Source of the DNA: a virus
Strand: one strand, 5' to 3'
Length of the DNA stretch: 25,826 nt
Virus record (IMG/VR): IMGVR_UViG_3300036832_000035
Location: 1-25,826 of that record
This document shows, one piece after another, positions 1-8,760 of the stretch. Below the pieces are notes generated by a model. That model saw only the letters and a program-made list of their open reading frames with translations. It was not told where the DNA came from and did no database searches. Both the position numbers and the translations under genes were made by a program. The stretch's first letter is position 1, and each line of letters opens with the position of its first letter.

Positions 1-1
1 C

Positions 2-1042
2 GCGAGGAAGACAACTAGTGTCCAGAATGCTACGCGCATTGTGCGTAGCATGCTGGCTCATTACCCTGAAATACTACTCATGGACGCGAAGATTACGCCA
101 GAGAAGCTAGAGGAAGAACTGCAAGACCACACACACGAGTACGGCAGTGCACAGTGTTGCATGTCATCGTCAGAGCTTGCCGTGATGCTTGGCACAGAGC
201 ACTACATCAAGCACATGCCAACACTGCTCACCGAATTGTACGACTGCCCTGCTGCACGAGACAGTGGTGGCACCATTGCACGCGGTGCCATAAGCCTACG
301 CAACGTATGGCTCACACTGCTCGCTGCATCCACGCCCATCTGGCTACTCAAGACAGTCAACCCTAACGTTGTCGAGGGCGGCTTCACATCACGCTGTTAC
401 TTCATTGTAGCCAACGATCCGAAGCACGCTATCCCCTGGCCTACTGAGTCTGACCCAGCACTGTATGATGATCTGTGTAGTGACCTGCGTATCATAGCAC
501 AAGAGGCTCGTAAGCAAGGACCGATCCTGCTAACGGATGATGCCAAGGAACACTTCATCCACTGGTACAACGGGCGTGAGCGCTCTATCAACACATTCAA
601 GCAATCGTTCGAGAGCCGTGAGGATGCACATGTGTTGCGTGTTGCAGCACTCATGGCCATCAACGACGGATCATGGTTCATCGACACTGCACACATCGAG
701 TATGCAATCCTGCTGCTGCACGATGTCAAGACACGAGGCGATAGTATCTTCGACGAGGCTGAGGCTCAATCTAAGTTCTCGATTGGCCTAGACAAGATGC
801 GATCTGTGCTCATCAGTTCAGGCATGGATGCCATGCTACACGGTCAGCTATTCAGGCAGTGTAGGATGCACCTGTCTACTGTCGAGTTTGCAGCACTGCT
901 CGAAGTGCTACATGAGATCGGCGCCATACAGCGGTTCAGCATGAAGTCAGAAGGTGGCAAGCGTAGCGAGTATGTGCGTGGCACACAGCTACTCATGTCT
1001 CGTGAGCTTGGCACTACAGTCCTAGAGAAGTTCACTCGTTGA
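2..1042 (+). CDS. DUF3987-type primase/helicase-associated replication protein, C-terminal part (cut by left edge)
   Basis: This is the only convincing + strand gene. The frame is open to the first base; 346 residues are visible and the true start lies outside. The first residues, ARKTTSVQNATRIV, followed by a DAKITPEKLEEEL stretch, look like the region after the P-loop in DUF3987 (YfjI-like) proteins, usually written RKTTA...TPEaL. About residues 55-135 carry the rest of that pattern: an SSELAVMLG segment, LLTELYDCP, ISLRNVWLTLLAASTP and a GGFTSRCYFIVAN segment. The last 100 residues look like a helical domain plus winged helix. DUF3987 proteins are linked to phage and plasmid DNA replication, often fused to or beside a primase domain; the N-terminal part would be needed to show this here. 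The frame ends in TGA inside the 3' end of the convergent late operon. Family call is good; exact role is inferred. Confidence 0.75.
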   Translation, partial: ARKTTSVQNATRIVRSMLAHYPEILLMDAKITPEKLEEELQDHTHEYGSAQCCMSSSELAVMLGTEHYIKHMPTLLTELYDCPAARDSGGTIARGAISLRNVWLTLLAASTPIWLLKTVNPNVVEGGFTSRCYFIVANDPKHAIPWPTESDPALYDDLCSDLRIIAQEARKQGPILLTDDAKEHFIHWYNGRERSINTFKQSFESREDAHVLRVAALMAINDGSWFIDTAHIEYAILLLHDVKTRGDSIFDEAEAQSKFSIGLDKMRSVLISSGMDAMLHGQLFRQCRMHLSTVEFAALLEVLHEIGAIQRFSMKSEGGKRSEYVRGTQLLMSRELGTTVLEKFTR

Positions 1043-1052
1043 ACTGATCTGG
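1022..1052 (+). promoter_or_regulatory. Hairpin at the convergent gene ends, possible weak terminator
   Basis: AGTTCA (1029-1034) and TGAACT (1040-1045) form a perfect 6-bp stem around a 5-nt loop CTCGT. After a tandem G-A/A-G mismatch (27-28 against 46-47) a second stem of 5 pairs follows (1022-1026 with 1048-1052, one G-U). The tandem GA mismatch is stabilising only in + strand RNA. The structure sits exactly over both stop codons. It has low G+C and only a weak U-rich tail (UCCUUGCUUCC), so termination is uncertain. Confidence 0.3.
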
Positions 1053-4000
1053 TCCTTGCTTCCAGTTGATGTGTGCCACATCTACATGCTTACCGACCAT
1101 CTTACTCAGCCCAGCGTTCAGGTCTTCGATGCGCGACTGTATGTAGCCATACTTGTCAGCTATCACACGTGCACCTTCATTGTGAAACTGACGCTTCTCT
1201 TCGATGCTGCCAACGTGATCTGCTACCGTAGCCATCTGCTTCTTCAGTGCCATGATGTCAGGCATCACGTGTGACTGTATGAAGTTGTACTCGGCTGCTG
1301 TAGCAAAGAACATGTTACGCATGGTCGGATCAGTTGGCACCTTGCCTTCACCACCACCTTGATCTGGCACTTCTAGTGGGCGTGGTCCACCAGTCGTTCC
1401 TTCGTAACGCTCAGCAGACTTGTTGCCTGCTGTCGGTTTCATCATGTCAAGCTGCTTTGATACTGCCTCTACAATAGGTGGCCGCACACTAGCACGTATT
1501 GGGTTCTCCCACAGGACATGGTTGAGCATTGGATTGTTATCCATTGCGTCCTGTAGCCAATCTCTGCCTACTTGACCAAGTGCCTCATGCCAGTCACCTG
1601 TCTGGTTGTAATACTTATTGAACTGTAACGGTGCATCAAGTGCAGCACCTGCTATACCAAAGAGATTAGAGAACAGCAAGCTCCACTTCTTTCCATCGGC
1701 TGCATCGAGTGCAGTGTCGCCAGGAGCTTGGTTAGGCAACGGATGGTCAGTGCCAGCAGGCTGTGCAAACGTGTCGAACGATATACCGCCATGCTGGTAG
1801 TCATCGAGTATGCGATCTAGGTCGAGTCGCACAGTCTTGCCGGTGACCGGACCACTAATTGCATTCACCGCTGGTGGTACATCTGCGATGTTGAGTGCAT
1901 CAGCTAGTGCATGCTGTGTGCTACGCACTGTGCTATTCTCAATATGCTCAGAGAACCAGTCCTTCAAGAAGCCTAGTATGCTATCATGCACTTCTGGATC
2001 ATGTGGTGCAGCGGCAAGGTTGATCGCCTTACTGATAATGTCCAGCATTGGTGCATACGGTAAGCGATCCTCTTGTGACATTGAGAACATGGTTGCAAGT
2101 GATGGATCAGGCCCATTGAATATGTATGCGTTCCCCTCTCGCCCCTGCGTGGAGATCATGTTCTGCAAGTAGTTCAGTGTCTCAGGATGCTGCATGGCAG
2201 TATAGATCGACAGCAGTGCAAGACTGCCAACGCTGCCTGCCCATGCTGCGGACGTGCCTACTGGTGTATCCTTGAGAGCTTGACCACGACGTGCCAAACC
2301 TTGTGCTGACACGTTCGCGTACGGTACATAGCCACGCACCTGCGCCACAGCCGAACCACCACCATGTATGCCAGGGTCGCCAGTGATCGCTCGCGTCTCA
2401 TACGCACGTGTAGCCGCATCACCTGTGTTAGCAAAGTTGTTGAGCCTGTAGTAGTAGTCATGTGATGCATCACTCATCTTGGTGAAGATCTGATCCACTG
2501 CGTCCTGCAAGCGTATGTATCCTGGCTTTATTGTCCCTAGCTTGCCACCGCTCAAGAACAGCCTAGGCGATAGCTGACTAGACATAGAGCGTATGCGCTG
2601 GCCCTCACCACCTACATACGCAGGCAGTCGTAGACGATACGGGACGCTCGATCCACCTACACCTTCTGCTGCTTTCTGGTAAGTTGTCGTGCCAAGGTAG
2701 TACTTCTTCAGTGCAGCACTGATTGAGTCCATCACTTGTGGTGTGACTATGCTCTTCACAGTCTGTGTGGCTACGCCTGTATTGGTCTTGTCGAACAGGT
2801 TAGATAGCTTCAGCATCGTGTCGTCGAAGCCAGTGCGTGCTGCGCTGTATGCAGCTCCAGGCAAGTTCGTCGGATCGATGCCACGATAGCCTAGCCGTCC
2901 GCCTGTAGCTTTCTGCATACCGTAGTCTAGCAAGCCACCAACTCTGCCAGCCTCACGGTTGATCGGCAACTGGAACGCAGTGCGTGCTGCATTGACCAGC
3001 GGGAACATGCGTCCACGCAGCAGAGCTAATGCGCCTGTCGTGCCTGCTGACACAGTGCGACGTGTGATGGTTGCTGCATCGAACATCGTCTTCATCTTGT
3101 TGGCGTTCGCGTTCGTCAGCATGTCGTATACGTCGTGGTTGTTAATCTTGTAGTAGTCAACCCCTGTTGGGCGACGCACTGTGATCGTGCGCTCAGTTCC
3201 TGGTGTCGATGCTGCGGTGTTCACTCCTTGTGTTGGTGAGCTTGCTCCTGGCCTGACACGTTCTACTATCTTAGCAGCTTGTGGATTGTTGGCCTGGAAT
3301 GTCTCGATGTGATCTAGTATCTTAGAGCGCATCGTATTCACTTCTATCTGATGCTGCATCTTCTCAAGATACTGAGACAGCGACTCCCATGCGGATGACG
3401 TGACTTGCTTAGCACCACCACCTGCTGCATAGTTACGTGCCTCTAGCACGTTCATGATGTTGCCGTCAGCACCAACTGTCGGCACATAGTTCGGGTGCGT
3501 AGTACGTAGGTACTGAGCTTCACCGGGTGTGTAGAAGCCTTGTGCCTCACCTACATCAACTATGCGTCGTGTGATCGTGCCATAGCGATCAGCCAAGTTG
3601 GCGATCAGCGGATCACGTTGTGCGTTGACGATGATACGTGCAAGGTCTTGATCTGACTGGTCACTGAACTTGAAGCGTGCAGGCTGTGTGCCTTGCGTCT
3701 GCATGTATGCACGGTTGTTCATCTCATCTTGTGCATGCAGCATGTCGTTGAGCGTCTTCTGACCTGTATCAGATAGCCGTCCGATGTCATCGAATAGACG
3801 CTTCGGTGCAGGCATGAACAGCTTGGTCGCGTAGTCAACCCCTGTGTTTAGGAACGCACGCATCTTCGGCTGTTGTGCGGCATCGTTCATAAGGATGCCG
3901 TACTCTTTGGCCAACCGCTCACCTGCCTGCGGTGTCTGAGCAGTCATCTTAATCAGGTCTTGTAGCTGTGCAGTGTGGTCGAGCACATTCGTCTCAGCAG

Positions 4001-5075
4001 CCACAGCAGCAGTATGCACTGCGTTGCCCTGTGGTATCGGTGCCTCTACAGTCTTACCGAACTGTGGGCCAGATACCTGCGAGCCTTGTGCAGCAATCTG
4101 TGCTGCTTGGAAGTCAGCAGCCTTCTGTGCATACGCAGGATCAGCAAGACGTGCTGCACGCGCAGTAGCGGACATCTCCTGACCAATGCCAAGCATACGC
4201 TTGCCTGCCATACCAGCCAGGAGGATGCCACCAGCAGCAGCCAACCAGCCACCTACAGTGCCAGGACTCTCACCGAGTTGGCTGAATGTAGGTGCAGGTT
4301 GTGGTGCTGCTTGTCCACTAATGATCTTGTCGAGTGCATCACCTATCGACGTAGGTGGTTGTGTGCCGACATCAGTTGGTACTGGTGGTGCAGTAGTTGG
4401 TGTTGGTGGCGTAGCACCTGTTGGTGCAGCAGGAGACAGCGCATCGCCCAAGCCAGGGATTGTCTGCACATCAGGATGATCTTTCTCGTATGCAGACGTG
4501 ACACCAGATGCAACTGCTGATATAGGCGCATTAGTCATGAAGTGCTCAGCAGTTGGCACCACAACCTTAGCTGGACCAGAGACAATAGACGGCAGCTTCG
4601 ATAGCATAGCAGTCATACCGGGCACATACATGCCACCTGCACTGAATGCATAGTCATGCAGCCGTTGCTCTGTCTCGTTCTCGGCGAGCTTGTCTGTCGG
4701 TATCAGTTCCTTAGCAAGCCTGCTCGTATCTGCATACTGACGCTGCATCTCTTCTGCACCAGGAGCAGCAGGCAGGTTAGTCTGATAGCCTAGCTGCTCA
4801 GCACCTTTGTTGATTAGCCACGGGACAGTGCTACCTACACCACCGTAGATTGAGCTAACAACACCAGGGACTGTTGGCTCTAGGTTGCCTTGGTCATCAC
4901 GACCAACAGGCATCACCTGTGCAAGTGCACCGGGCGCTAGGCTCGTAAGCGCAAGTGGTAGGCGCACTTGCAGGCGTTGGTAGTCGTCATACCCGGCCTC
5001 ACCCGGCTTAGGTGGACCGGGCGGTAGCGGTATGTCCTTTATGTTACCTGGATAGAAGGCGTCTAACCAACTCAT
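1032..5075 (-). CDS. Large (1347 aa) LPD38-like polyvalent protein, probable internal/ejected virion protein
   Basis: This is the last and longest gene of the late block. Visible parts in order: a proline-rich N-terminus (about 15-30); a helical region; a Pro/Thr linker (about 215-245); a hydrophobic Gly/Ala/Leu stretch (273-295); a long mainly helical core (about 360-720) with the segment EAQGFYTPGEAQYLRTTHPN near 510-530; and near 917-960 the segment VPYANVSAQGLARRGQALKD followed by a hydrophobic stretch. This last part resembles the end of LPD38 domains of phage large polyvalent proteins, which have a pattern like pFfNa..qGl.r..ra...nP. No protease, lysozyme or RNA polymerase motif was found. 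Its length and its place after the tail-tip genes suit an internal protein ejected with the DNA, as for the large core proteins of podoviruses. The start overlaps the upstream stop (ATGA). Function is inferred. Confidence 0.6.
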   Translation of the reverse strand: MSWLDAFYPGNIKDIPLPPGPPKPGEAGYDDYQRLQVRLPLALTSLAPGALAQVMPVGRDDQGNLEPTVPGVVSSIYGGVGSTVPWLINKGAEQLGYQTNLPAAPGAEEMQRQYADTSRLAKELIPTDKLAENETEQRLHDYAFSAGGMYVPGMTAMLSKLPSIVSGPAKVVVPTAEHFMTNAPISAVASGVTSAYEKDHPDVQTIPGLGDALSPAAPTGATPPTPTTAPPVPTDVGTQPPTSIGDALDKIISGQAAPQPAPTFSQLGESPGTVGGWLAAAGGILLAGMAGKRMLGIGQEMSATARAARLADPAYAQKAADFQAAQIAAQGSQVSGPQFGKTVEAPIPQGNAVHTAAVAAETNVLDHTAQLQDLIKMTAQTPQAGERLAKEYGILMNDAAQQPKMRAFLNTGVDYATKLFMPAPKRLFDDIGRLSDTGQKTLNDMLHAQDEMNNRAYMQTQGTQPARFKFSDQSDQDLARIIVNAQRDPLIANLADRYGTITRRIVDVGEAQGFYTPGEAQYLRTTHPNYVPTVGADGNIMNVLEARNYAAGGGAKQVTSSAWESLSQYLEKMQHQIEVNTMRSKILDHIETFQANNPQAAKIVERVRPGASSPTQGVNTAASTPGTERTITVRRPTGVDYYKINNHDVYDMLTNANANKMKTMFDAATITRRTVSAGTTGALALLRGRMFPLVNAARTAFQLPINREAGRVGGLLDYGMQKATGGRLGYRGIDPTNLPGAAYSAARTGFDDTMLKLSNLFDKTNTGVATQTVKSIVTPQVMDSISAALKKYYLGTTTYQKAAEGVGGSSVPYRLRLPAYVGGEGQRIRSMSSQLSPRLFLSGGKLGTIKPGYIRLQDAVDQIFTKMSDASHDYYYRLNNFANTGDAATRAYETRAITGDPGIHGGGSAVAQVRGYVPYANVSAQGLARRGQALKDTPVGTSAAWAGSVGSLALLSIYTAMQHPETLNYLQNMISTQGREGNAYIFNGPDPSLATMFSMSQEDRLPYAPMLDIISKAINLAAAPHDPEVHDSILGFLKDWFSEHIENSTVRSTQHALADALNIADVPPAVNAISGPVTGKTVRLDLDRILDDYQHGGISFDTFAQPAGTDHPLPNQAPGDTALDAADGKKWSLLFSNLFGIAGAALDAPLQFNKYYNQTGDWHEALGQVGRDWLQDAMDNNPMLNHVLWENPIRASVRPPIVEAVSKQLDMMKPTAGNKSAERYEGTTGGPRPLEVPDQGGGEGKVPTDPTMRNMFFATAAEYNFIQSHVMPDIMALKKQMATVADHVGSIEEKRQFHNEGARVIADKYGYIQSRIEDLNAGLSKMVGKHVDVAHINWKQGPDQFNE

Positions 5076-6088
5076 CTGTATTGCTTCTTGCTCTTGCCGA
5101 TTATCACAGGCTTGCCGTCTGGTCCCTGTGCGATCACAGGATTACCACCATTCTGTGCATACGCACCAGTGATGTCTGCATACTGTGCTGGAGACATACG
5201 TGCTTTGTTCGTCTCTACCCAATCACGCACAGTCTTCAGCACTGCTGCATTGCCCGGTGCTGATGCCGCAGCAGGCTGTTGCGCTGGTGGCTGCGCTCCT
5301 GGTGCTGGCATTGTCTCTGTCTTAGCAGGAGGCAGGTTTGTGCCAGCACTTCTACCACCGCTGCCAGACATACTAGGCGGAACAGGTGGTGGAGCAGCAC
5401 CGATACTCCCTGGTACTCGTGTCTTTAGATAAGCGTTCCACTGATCGTCTGACCAACCCTTTGGTTTATGCAGACTTTCCGATATACCACCAAGCTCTGG
5501 ATTAGGTGGCAGCGTAGCACTTGATCCAGGTGCAGCGTTAGCATCACCAGCGGCCCTGATGCGTGCAGCAGCCAGTCGTGCTGCTGCATTTATGTTTGCA
5601 GTCTGAATAGCTAGTGGTGTGCCAGGTGTAAGTGGCACACCTGTCATGTTGGTTAACGTCTGCGGATCAGGTGTGTTACCTGCTTGCACCATGTTGTAGG
5701 CACCAGAGCCAGCATGCTCTAAGTTGGTTGCTCCCTGTGCAGCGTTTGCAGCACCCATTGCAGCTTGCACATGTGCATCGCTCGGATCGATGAAGCCCAT
5801 CGACGCAGCGATGTCGTATCCACCTGGATGTCCTGCTAGACCAGCAATGCCTTTGGCACGTGCATCTGCTAGCTGTGCAACGATCTGTTGTCTTGCAGCT
5901 TCATGCTGTGCATCAAGCTCCTGACCATACAAGTTCTTGTTGGCCTGTCGCTCTAGCCAGTACTGATCGAGTGCTGTCTGTGACTGTGCAGTATCACCAG
6001 CGAATGATTGCTTAGCAAGCTCAGTCTCGATTGGATACGGCTCTAGTGCAGCAGGATTGAACGTGCCGTATGCATTCTGTGTCGCCAT
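5072..6088 (-). CDS. Putative virion protein, Ala/Gln-rich, 338 aa
   Basis: Family not recognised. The N-terminal two thirds are alanine- and glutamine-rich and look helical (DQYWLERQANKNLYGQELDA near residues 43-62). Then comes a Pro/Gly/Ser linker, a KPKGWSDDQWNAYLKTRVPG segment, a second Pro/Ala-rich linker and a short C-terminal domain that ends in basic residues (GKSKKQYR). ATG at 6088 is preferred over the GTG one codon upstream because AGGAG lies 7 nt before it. The end overlaps the start of the 1347-aa gene by 4 nt (ATGA), so the two are probably made together. Low-complexity, cysteine-poor composition and position suggest an internal virion or ejection protein; this is inference. Confidence 0.6.
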   Translation of the reverse strand: MATQNAYGTFNPAALEPYPIETELAKQSFAGDTAQSQTALDQYWLERQANKNLYGQELDAQHEAARQQIVAQLADARAKGIAGLAGHPGGYDIAASMGFIDPSDAHVQAAMGAANAAQGATNLEHAGSGAYNMVQAGNTPDPQTLTNMTGVPLTPGTPLAIQTANINAAARLAAARIRAAGDANAAPGSSATLPPNPELGGISESLHKPKGWSDDQWNAYLKTRVPGSIGAAPPPVPPSMSGSGGRSAGTNLPPAKTETMPAPGAQPPAQQPAAASAPGNAAVLKTVRDWVETNKARMSPAQYADITGAYAQNGGNPVIAQGPDGKPVIIGKSKKQYR

Positions 6089-6095
6089 CACACGT

Positions 6096-6100
6096 CTCCT
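6096..6100 (-). promoter_or_regulatory. Shine-Dalgarno site that decides the start at 6088
   Basis: AGGAG on the minus strand is fused to the TAG stop of the upstream gene (TAGGAG). It is 7 nt from the ATG at 6088 and only 4 nt from the GTG at 6091, which favours the ATG. Confidence 0.6.
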
Positions 6101-7175
6101 ACCACGTCACGCCCTTATAGGCTGGATCGTTTGCTGTAGTGTTCTCCCAACCAGATACAGTGTTGGCTGCATTAGTGCGTGCCGTAGGACTACTACCAGA
6201 ACCAAACAGTGCACTGATTAGATCATTGCCTGAGCCTCCCTTGCCAAACGCAGTGCCCAAGTCTTTCAACCCAGACACTGCTTGGTTCAGTCCGAAGTTC
6301 GGATCAGGCACAGTGCTACGTGCAGCATTGAAGCCAGCACCAGCGATGTTCGCTGCATTGTTCGGTCCAGCCGCACCAGCAGCAGTCGTGTATGCTGCGT
6401 TACCAGCACGCTGCGCCACCAACTGTGCCAACGTAGAGTTGGCAGTACTCGGTGTCAGTGCAGTTGTGCCAAGGTTCGGTGTTGCCAAGCTAGATGCATT
6501 GACTGCTGCGTTCTCTAGCCCAGCACGCTTCGACTGATTGATCTGGTCAGTGCTGGTCATAGCAGAGATGAGATTGTCACGCATCGAGTTACGCAAGTTC
6601 TGTGCCTCGCCGAGTCCAAGCTGTGCCAGGATCGGTGCCGCTGCTGTACCTGTCCGTGCAACACTACGCAACGTGTCAGCACGCAATGGATCATACGCTT
6701 GTCTGTTGGCCTCAGTAGATTGCTGTGTCAGCAAGCCAACAAGGTCGCCATACGACTTGGGCCTGAACGTAGACAGGTCACGAACCGCAGCATCGGCAAC
6801 AGGACTGGCAAGTGCAGCACGACGCATAGCCTGCTGATTGACTAGCTCTTGGTTCTGTAAATCAGTCGTGTTGCGTGTGATGCCTGCTTGCATTGCAGCA
6901 GTGTCAGACGCTTTGGGCAAGTCACCTAGATCAGTGACCCACTGATTAGTAGCTGGATCATACTTGACAGTTGTGCCGAATGAGTCCTGTGAACCAGCAA
7001 CAGCACGCTGATTGACCAGCGCCTGCACCAACTGCTGGTTACGCATGTTGTTGTAGTCAAGGTCAAGCTGTGCTTGCGAGTAAGAGTTCGCGCCAGTGTT
7101 CTGCTGGCGGCCCATGCCCATTGCAGCACTGCCAAGCGAAGCAACCGCAGCAATGGTTGGTGCAATCCAAGCCAT
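6099..7175 (-). CDS. Putative internal virion protein, 358 aa
   Basis: The N-terminus (residues 2-21, WIAPTIAAVASLGSAAMGMG) is a short hydrophobic Ala/Gly segment of the sort found at the start of many podoviral internal or ejection proteins. The rest is rich in Ala, Gln, Asn and Thr, with long predicted helices (for example SYSQAQLDLDYNNMRNQQLV) and no cysteine. No enzyme motif was seen. It starts with TGATG coupling to the GNAT gene upstream and ends 10 nt before the next start. It could belong to the ejected core set with its two downstream neighbours. The family name cannot be given from sequence alone. Confidence 0.6.
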   Translation of the reverse strand: MAWIAPTIAAVASLGSAAMGMGRQQNTGANSYSQAQLDLDYNNMRNQQLVQALVNQRAVAGSQDSFGTTVKYDPATNQWVTDLGDLPKASDTAAMQAGITRNTTDLQNQELVNQQAMRRAALASPVADAAVRDLSTFRPKSYGDLVGLLTQQSTEANRQAYDPLRADTLRSVARTGTAAAPILAQLGLGEAQNLRNSMRDNLISAMTSTDQINQSKRAGLENAAVNASSLATPNLGTTALTPSTANSTLAQLVAQRAGNAAYTTAAGAAGPNNAANIAGAGFNAARSTVPDPNFGLNQAVSGLKDLGTAFGKGGSGNDLISALFGSGSSPTARTNAANTVSGWENTTANDPAYKGVTW

Positions 7176-7621
7176 CAGTTGAGTTCCTTCATGTATGAGA
7201 CTTCAATCTTCTTGAAGCCCATCTTCTCGAACAGCGGCTCAGTATCATAGATCAGTCTGTGTTGATGCACAATGTGTGTTACACCCATTGCCCTGAAGAG
7301 GCTCATGGCCGCTTCGACTAGAAAACGCCCAACAGCTTTGCCACGTGCCTCTAGCCGTACACCAATCATGTCACATTGTGCAATGCGTTGGTTTGCATGG
7401 TGCATGTGATCGTAGATTAGATAGAGAGCAAAGCCGTCTAGCTGCGCTTCACGACTTGTGAACAGGAAGCATGAGCCTGCACGCTCCATTGCTGCATAGC
7501 GTGTCCAGTTGATCTGTAGCTCAGACATGCCATCTGATGCATTGCTACGTGCATAGTAATCACGTACTAGTGCATCGCACTCAGCCCATACATCACCATG
7601 CAGTGTGTCGAGCGTAATCAT
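7175..7621 (-). CDS. GNAT-family N-acetyltransferase (first of two)
   Basis: This 148-aa protein is the usual length for a single GNAT domain. The acetyl-CoA pyrophosphate loop is visible as VRLEARGKAVGRFLVEAA (88-105), with R93-G94-K95-x-x-G98 matching the family R/Q-x-x-G-x-G/A pattern. The C-terminus EPLFEKMGFKKIEVSYMKEL (128-147) matches the GNAT end motif (Y/F-x-k-x-GF). Acetyl transfer from acetyl-CoA to an amine is the expected reaction; the substrate is unknown. It is coupled by TGATG on both sides to virion-protein genes, so it should be made late. Targets could be a virion protein or a host protein. The fold call is strong; the role is open. Confidence 0.8.
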   Translation of the reverse strand: MITLDTLHGDVWAECDALVRDYYARSNASDGMSELQINWTRYAAMERAGSCFLFTSREAQLDGFALYLIYDHMHHANQRIAQCDMIGVRLEARGKAVGRFLVEAAMSLFRAMGVTHIVHQHRLIYDTEPLFEKMGFKKIEVSYMKELN

Positions 7622-8760
7622 CAGAACGCACCCTGATTACCCAGTCCACGCTTACGTTGTTCTTCTTCGTCAGGTGCTACGAATGCACTCGACGTGCCAC
7701 CAACTGCACCCGCTGGGTTGGCTGCTGTCGGGTTGTTCGCTCCCTGTGCTGCACCACCAGCGCTAATCAGGTCAGTGATGTCAGCAAACTTAGAACCACC
7801 AACTGCATTGCGTAGTGCACCACCGAAGTCAGACAGGTCTGTGTTGACCATGCCAGATGCACGTGTCGTATACGTGCTGGGATCGAATGCACCACCAAGC
7901 GTCAGGTTGTTCACGTCACTGCGTGCACCGCTAATGAAGTCGTCAAGGGCTGACCGATCACTGCTCAGGATGCCACGTCCTAGGTTGCCAACAGTGCTTG
8001 TTGCTGCATCCTTCTTCTGGTTCAGCGAAGCAAGTGCACTGTTGTATCCTACATCAGTCAGTGTGCCACGCTTCTGTGCATTAGTTAGCTGCTGCATCAG
8101 CGGATCGAACTGCTCGTTCACGATGTCAGACACGTACTTGCCTGTCGTGTCATCAGGCAATACAGTAGATGAATAGGTCGGCGCGAAAGTCGAGTTCAGG
8201 GTGTTCAGCGCTGTAGTGCGTCTATCACCTGTTGCCGAATTGAGGATCGTATCACCGAGCGTAGTCGGGAACGCAGCATACGGATTCGGGTCCAAATCCT
8301 GTATGGAGTTCTTCTGTCGATCCAGCATTGGCTTGATGTAGCTGTCCATGTATGCATTCGGATCAACACCGGCACGCTGGAACGATGCTATCGTAGAAGT
8401 CAGTGCATCGTTATATGCTTTGTCACGTGTGCCTTGGAACGTAGTCTCAGCAGTGGCTGCCTTCGTGTCAGACGCTGCCTTTGCAGCATCACTGTCAGAC
8501 TTCTCCTGTGCCTTACGCTGATTGATCTCAGCGTTCAGCTTGTCTGAACCTGTCTGTGTTGGTCCAAGCGTATAGCCCATCGAGCCATCAGCCTGTGGAC
8601 CATACGAGTATCCAACGTCATCAGTGAACGACATGCCGTTGACAGGATCAGTGTACACCTGTGGCTTGGACGGTGCCTGCTGTTGACCACCACCACCTTT
8701 ACCCCCGCCGCGCACACCAGCGAACGTGAGATGATCGACTTGTCCACCGGGAGTAAACAT
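7621..8760 (-). CDS. Putative virion protein, 379 aa, between two acetyltransferase genes
   Basis: Family not recognised. The N-terminus is glycine-rich (GVRGGGKGGGGQQQAPSKPQ, residues 17-36 counted from the preferred ATG). It is followed by an aromatic Gly-rich patch (DDVGYSYGPQADGSMGYTLG), a Lys/Ala/Asp-rich helical stretch (about 77-130), a mixed core and an acidic/basic end (APDEEEQRKRGLGNQGAF). ATG at 8760 is chosen over GTG at 8763 because it lies in TGATG with the upstream stop and has a GAGG-like site at suitable distance. No cysteines or enzyme motifs were seen. Its composition matches the other putative internal proteins to its left. Whether it is a substrate of the flanking acetyltransferases is speculation. 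Confidence 0.6.
   Translation of the reverse strand: MFTPGGQVDHLTFAGVRGGGKGGGGQQQAPSKPQVYTDPVNGMSFTDDVGYSYGPQADGSMGYTLGPTQTGSDKLNAEINQRKAQEKSDSDAAKAASDTKAATAETTFQGTRDKAYNDALTSTIASFQRAGVDPNAYMDSYIKPMLDRQKNSIQDLDPNPYAAFPTTLGDTILNSATGDRRTTALNTLNSTFAPTYSSTVLPDDTTGKYVSDIVNEQFDPLMQQLTNAQKRGTLTDVGYNSALASLNQKKDAATSTVGNLGRGILSSDRSALDDFISGARSDVNNLTLGGAFDPSTYTTRASGMVNTDLSDFGGALRNAVGGSKFADITDLISAGGAAQGANNPTAANPAGAVGGTSSAFVAPDEEEQRKRGLGNQGAF

Noticed and set aside
3975-4520. 181-aa open frame on the + strand opposite the 1347-aa gene
   Set aside because: It lies fully antisense to a well-supported gene. Its Cys/Ser/Arg/Trp-rich translation (repeated Trp and Cys in the last third) is typical of a shadow frame of a Thr/Pro-rich coding stretch. 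No ribosome-binding site was seen.
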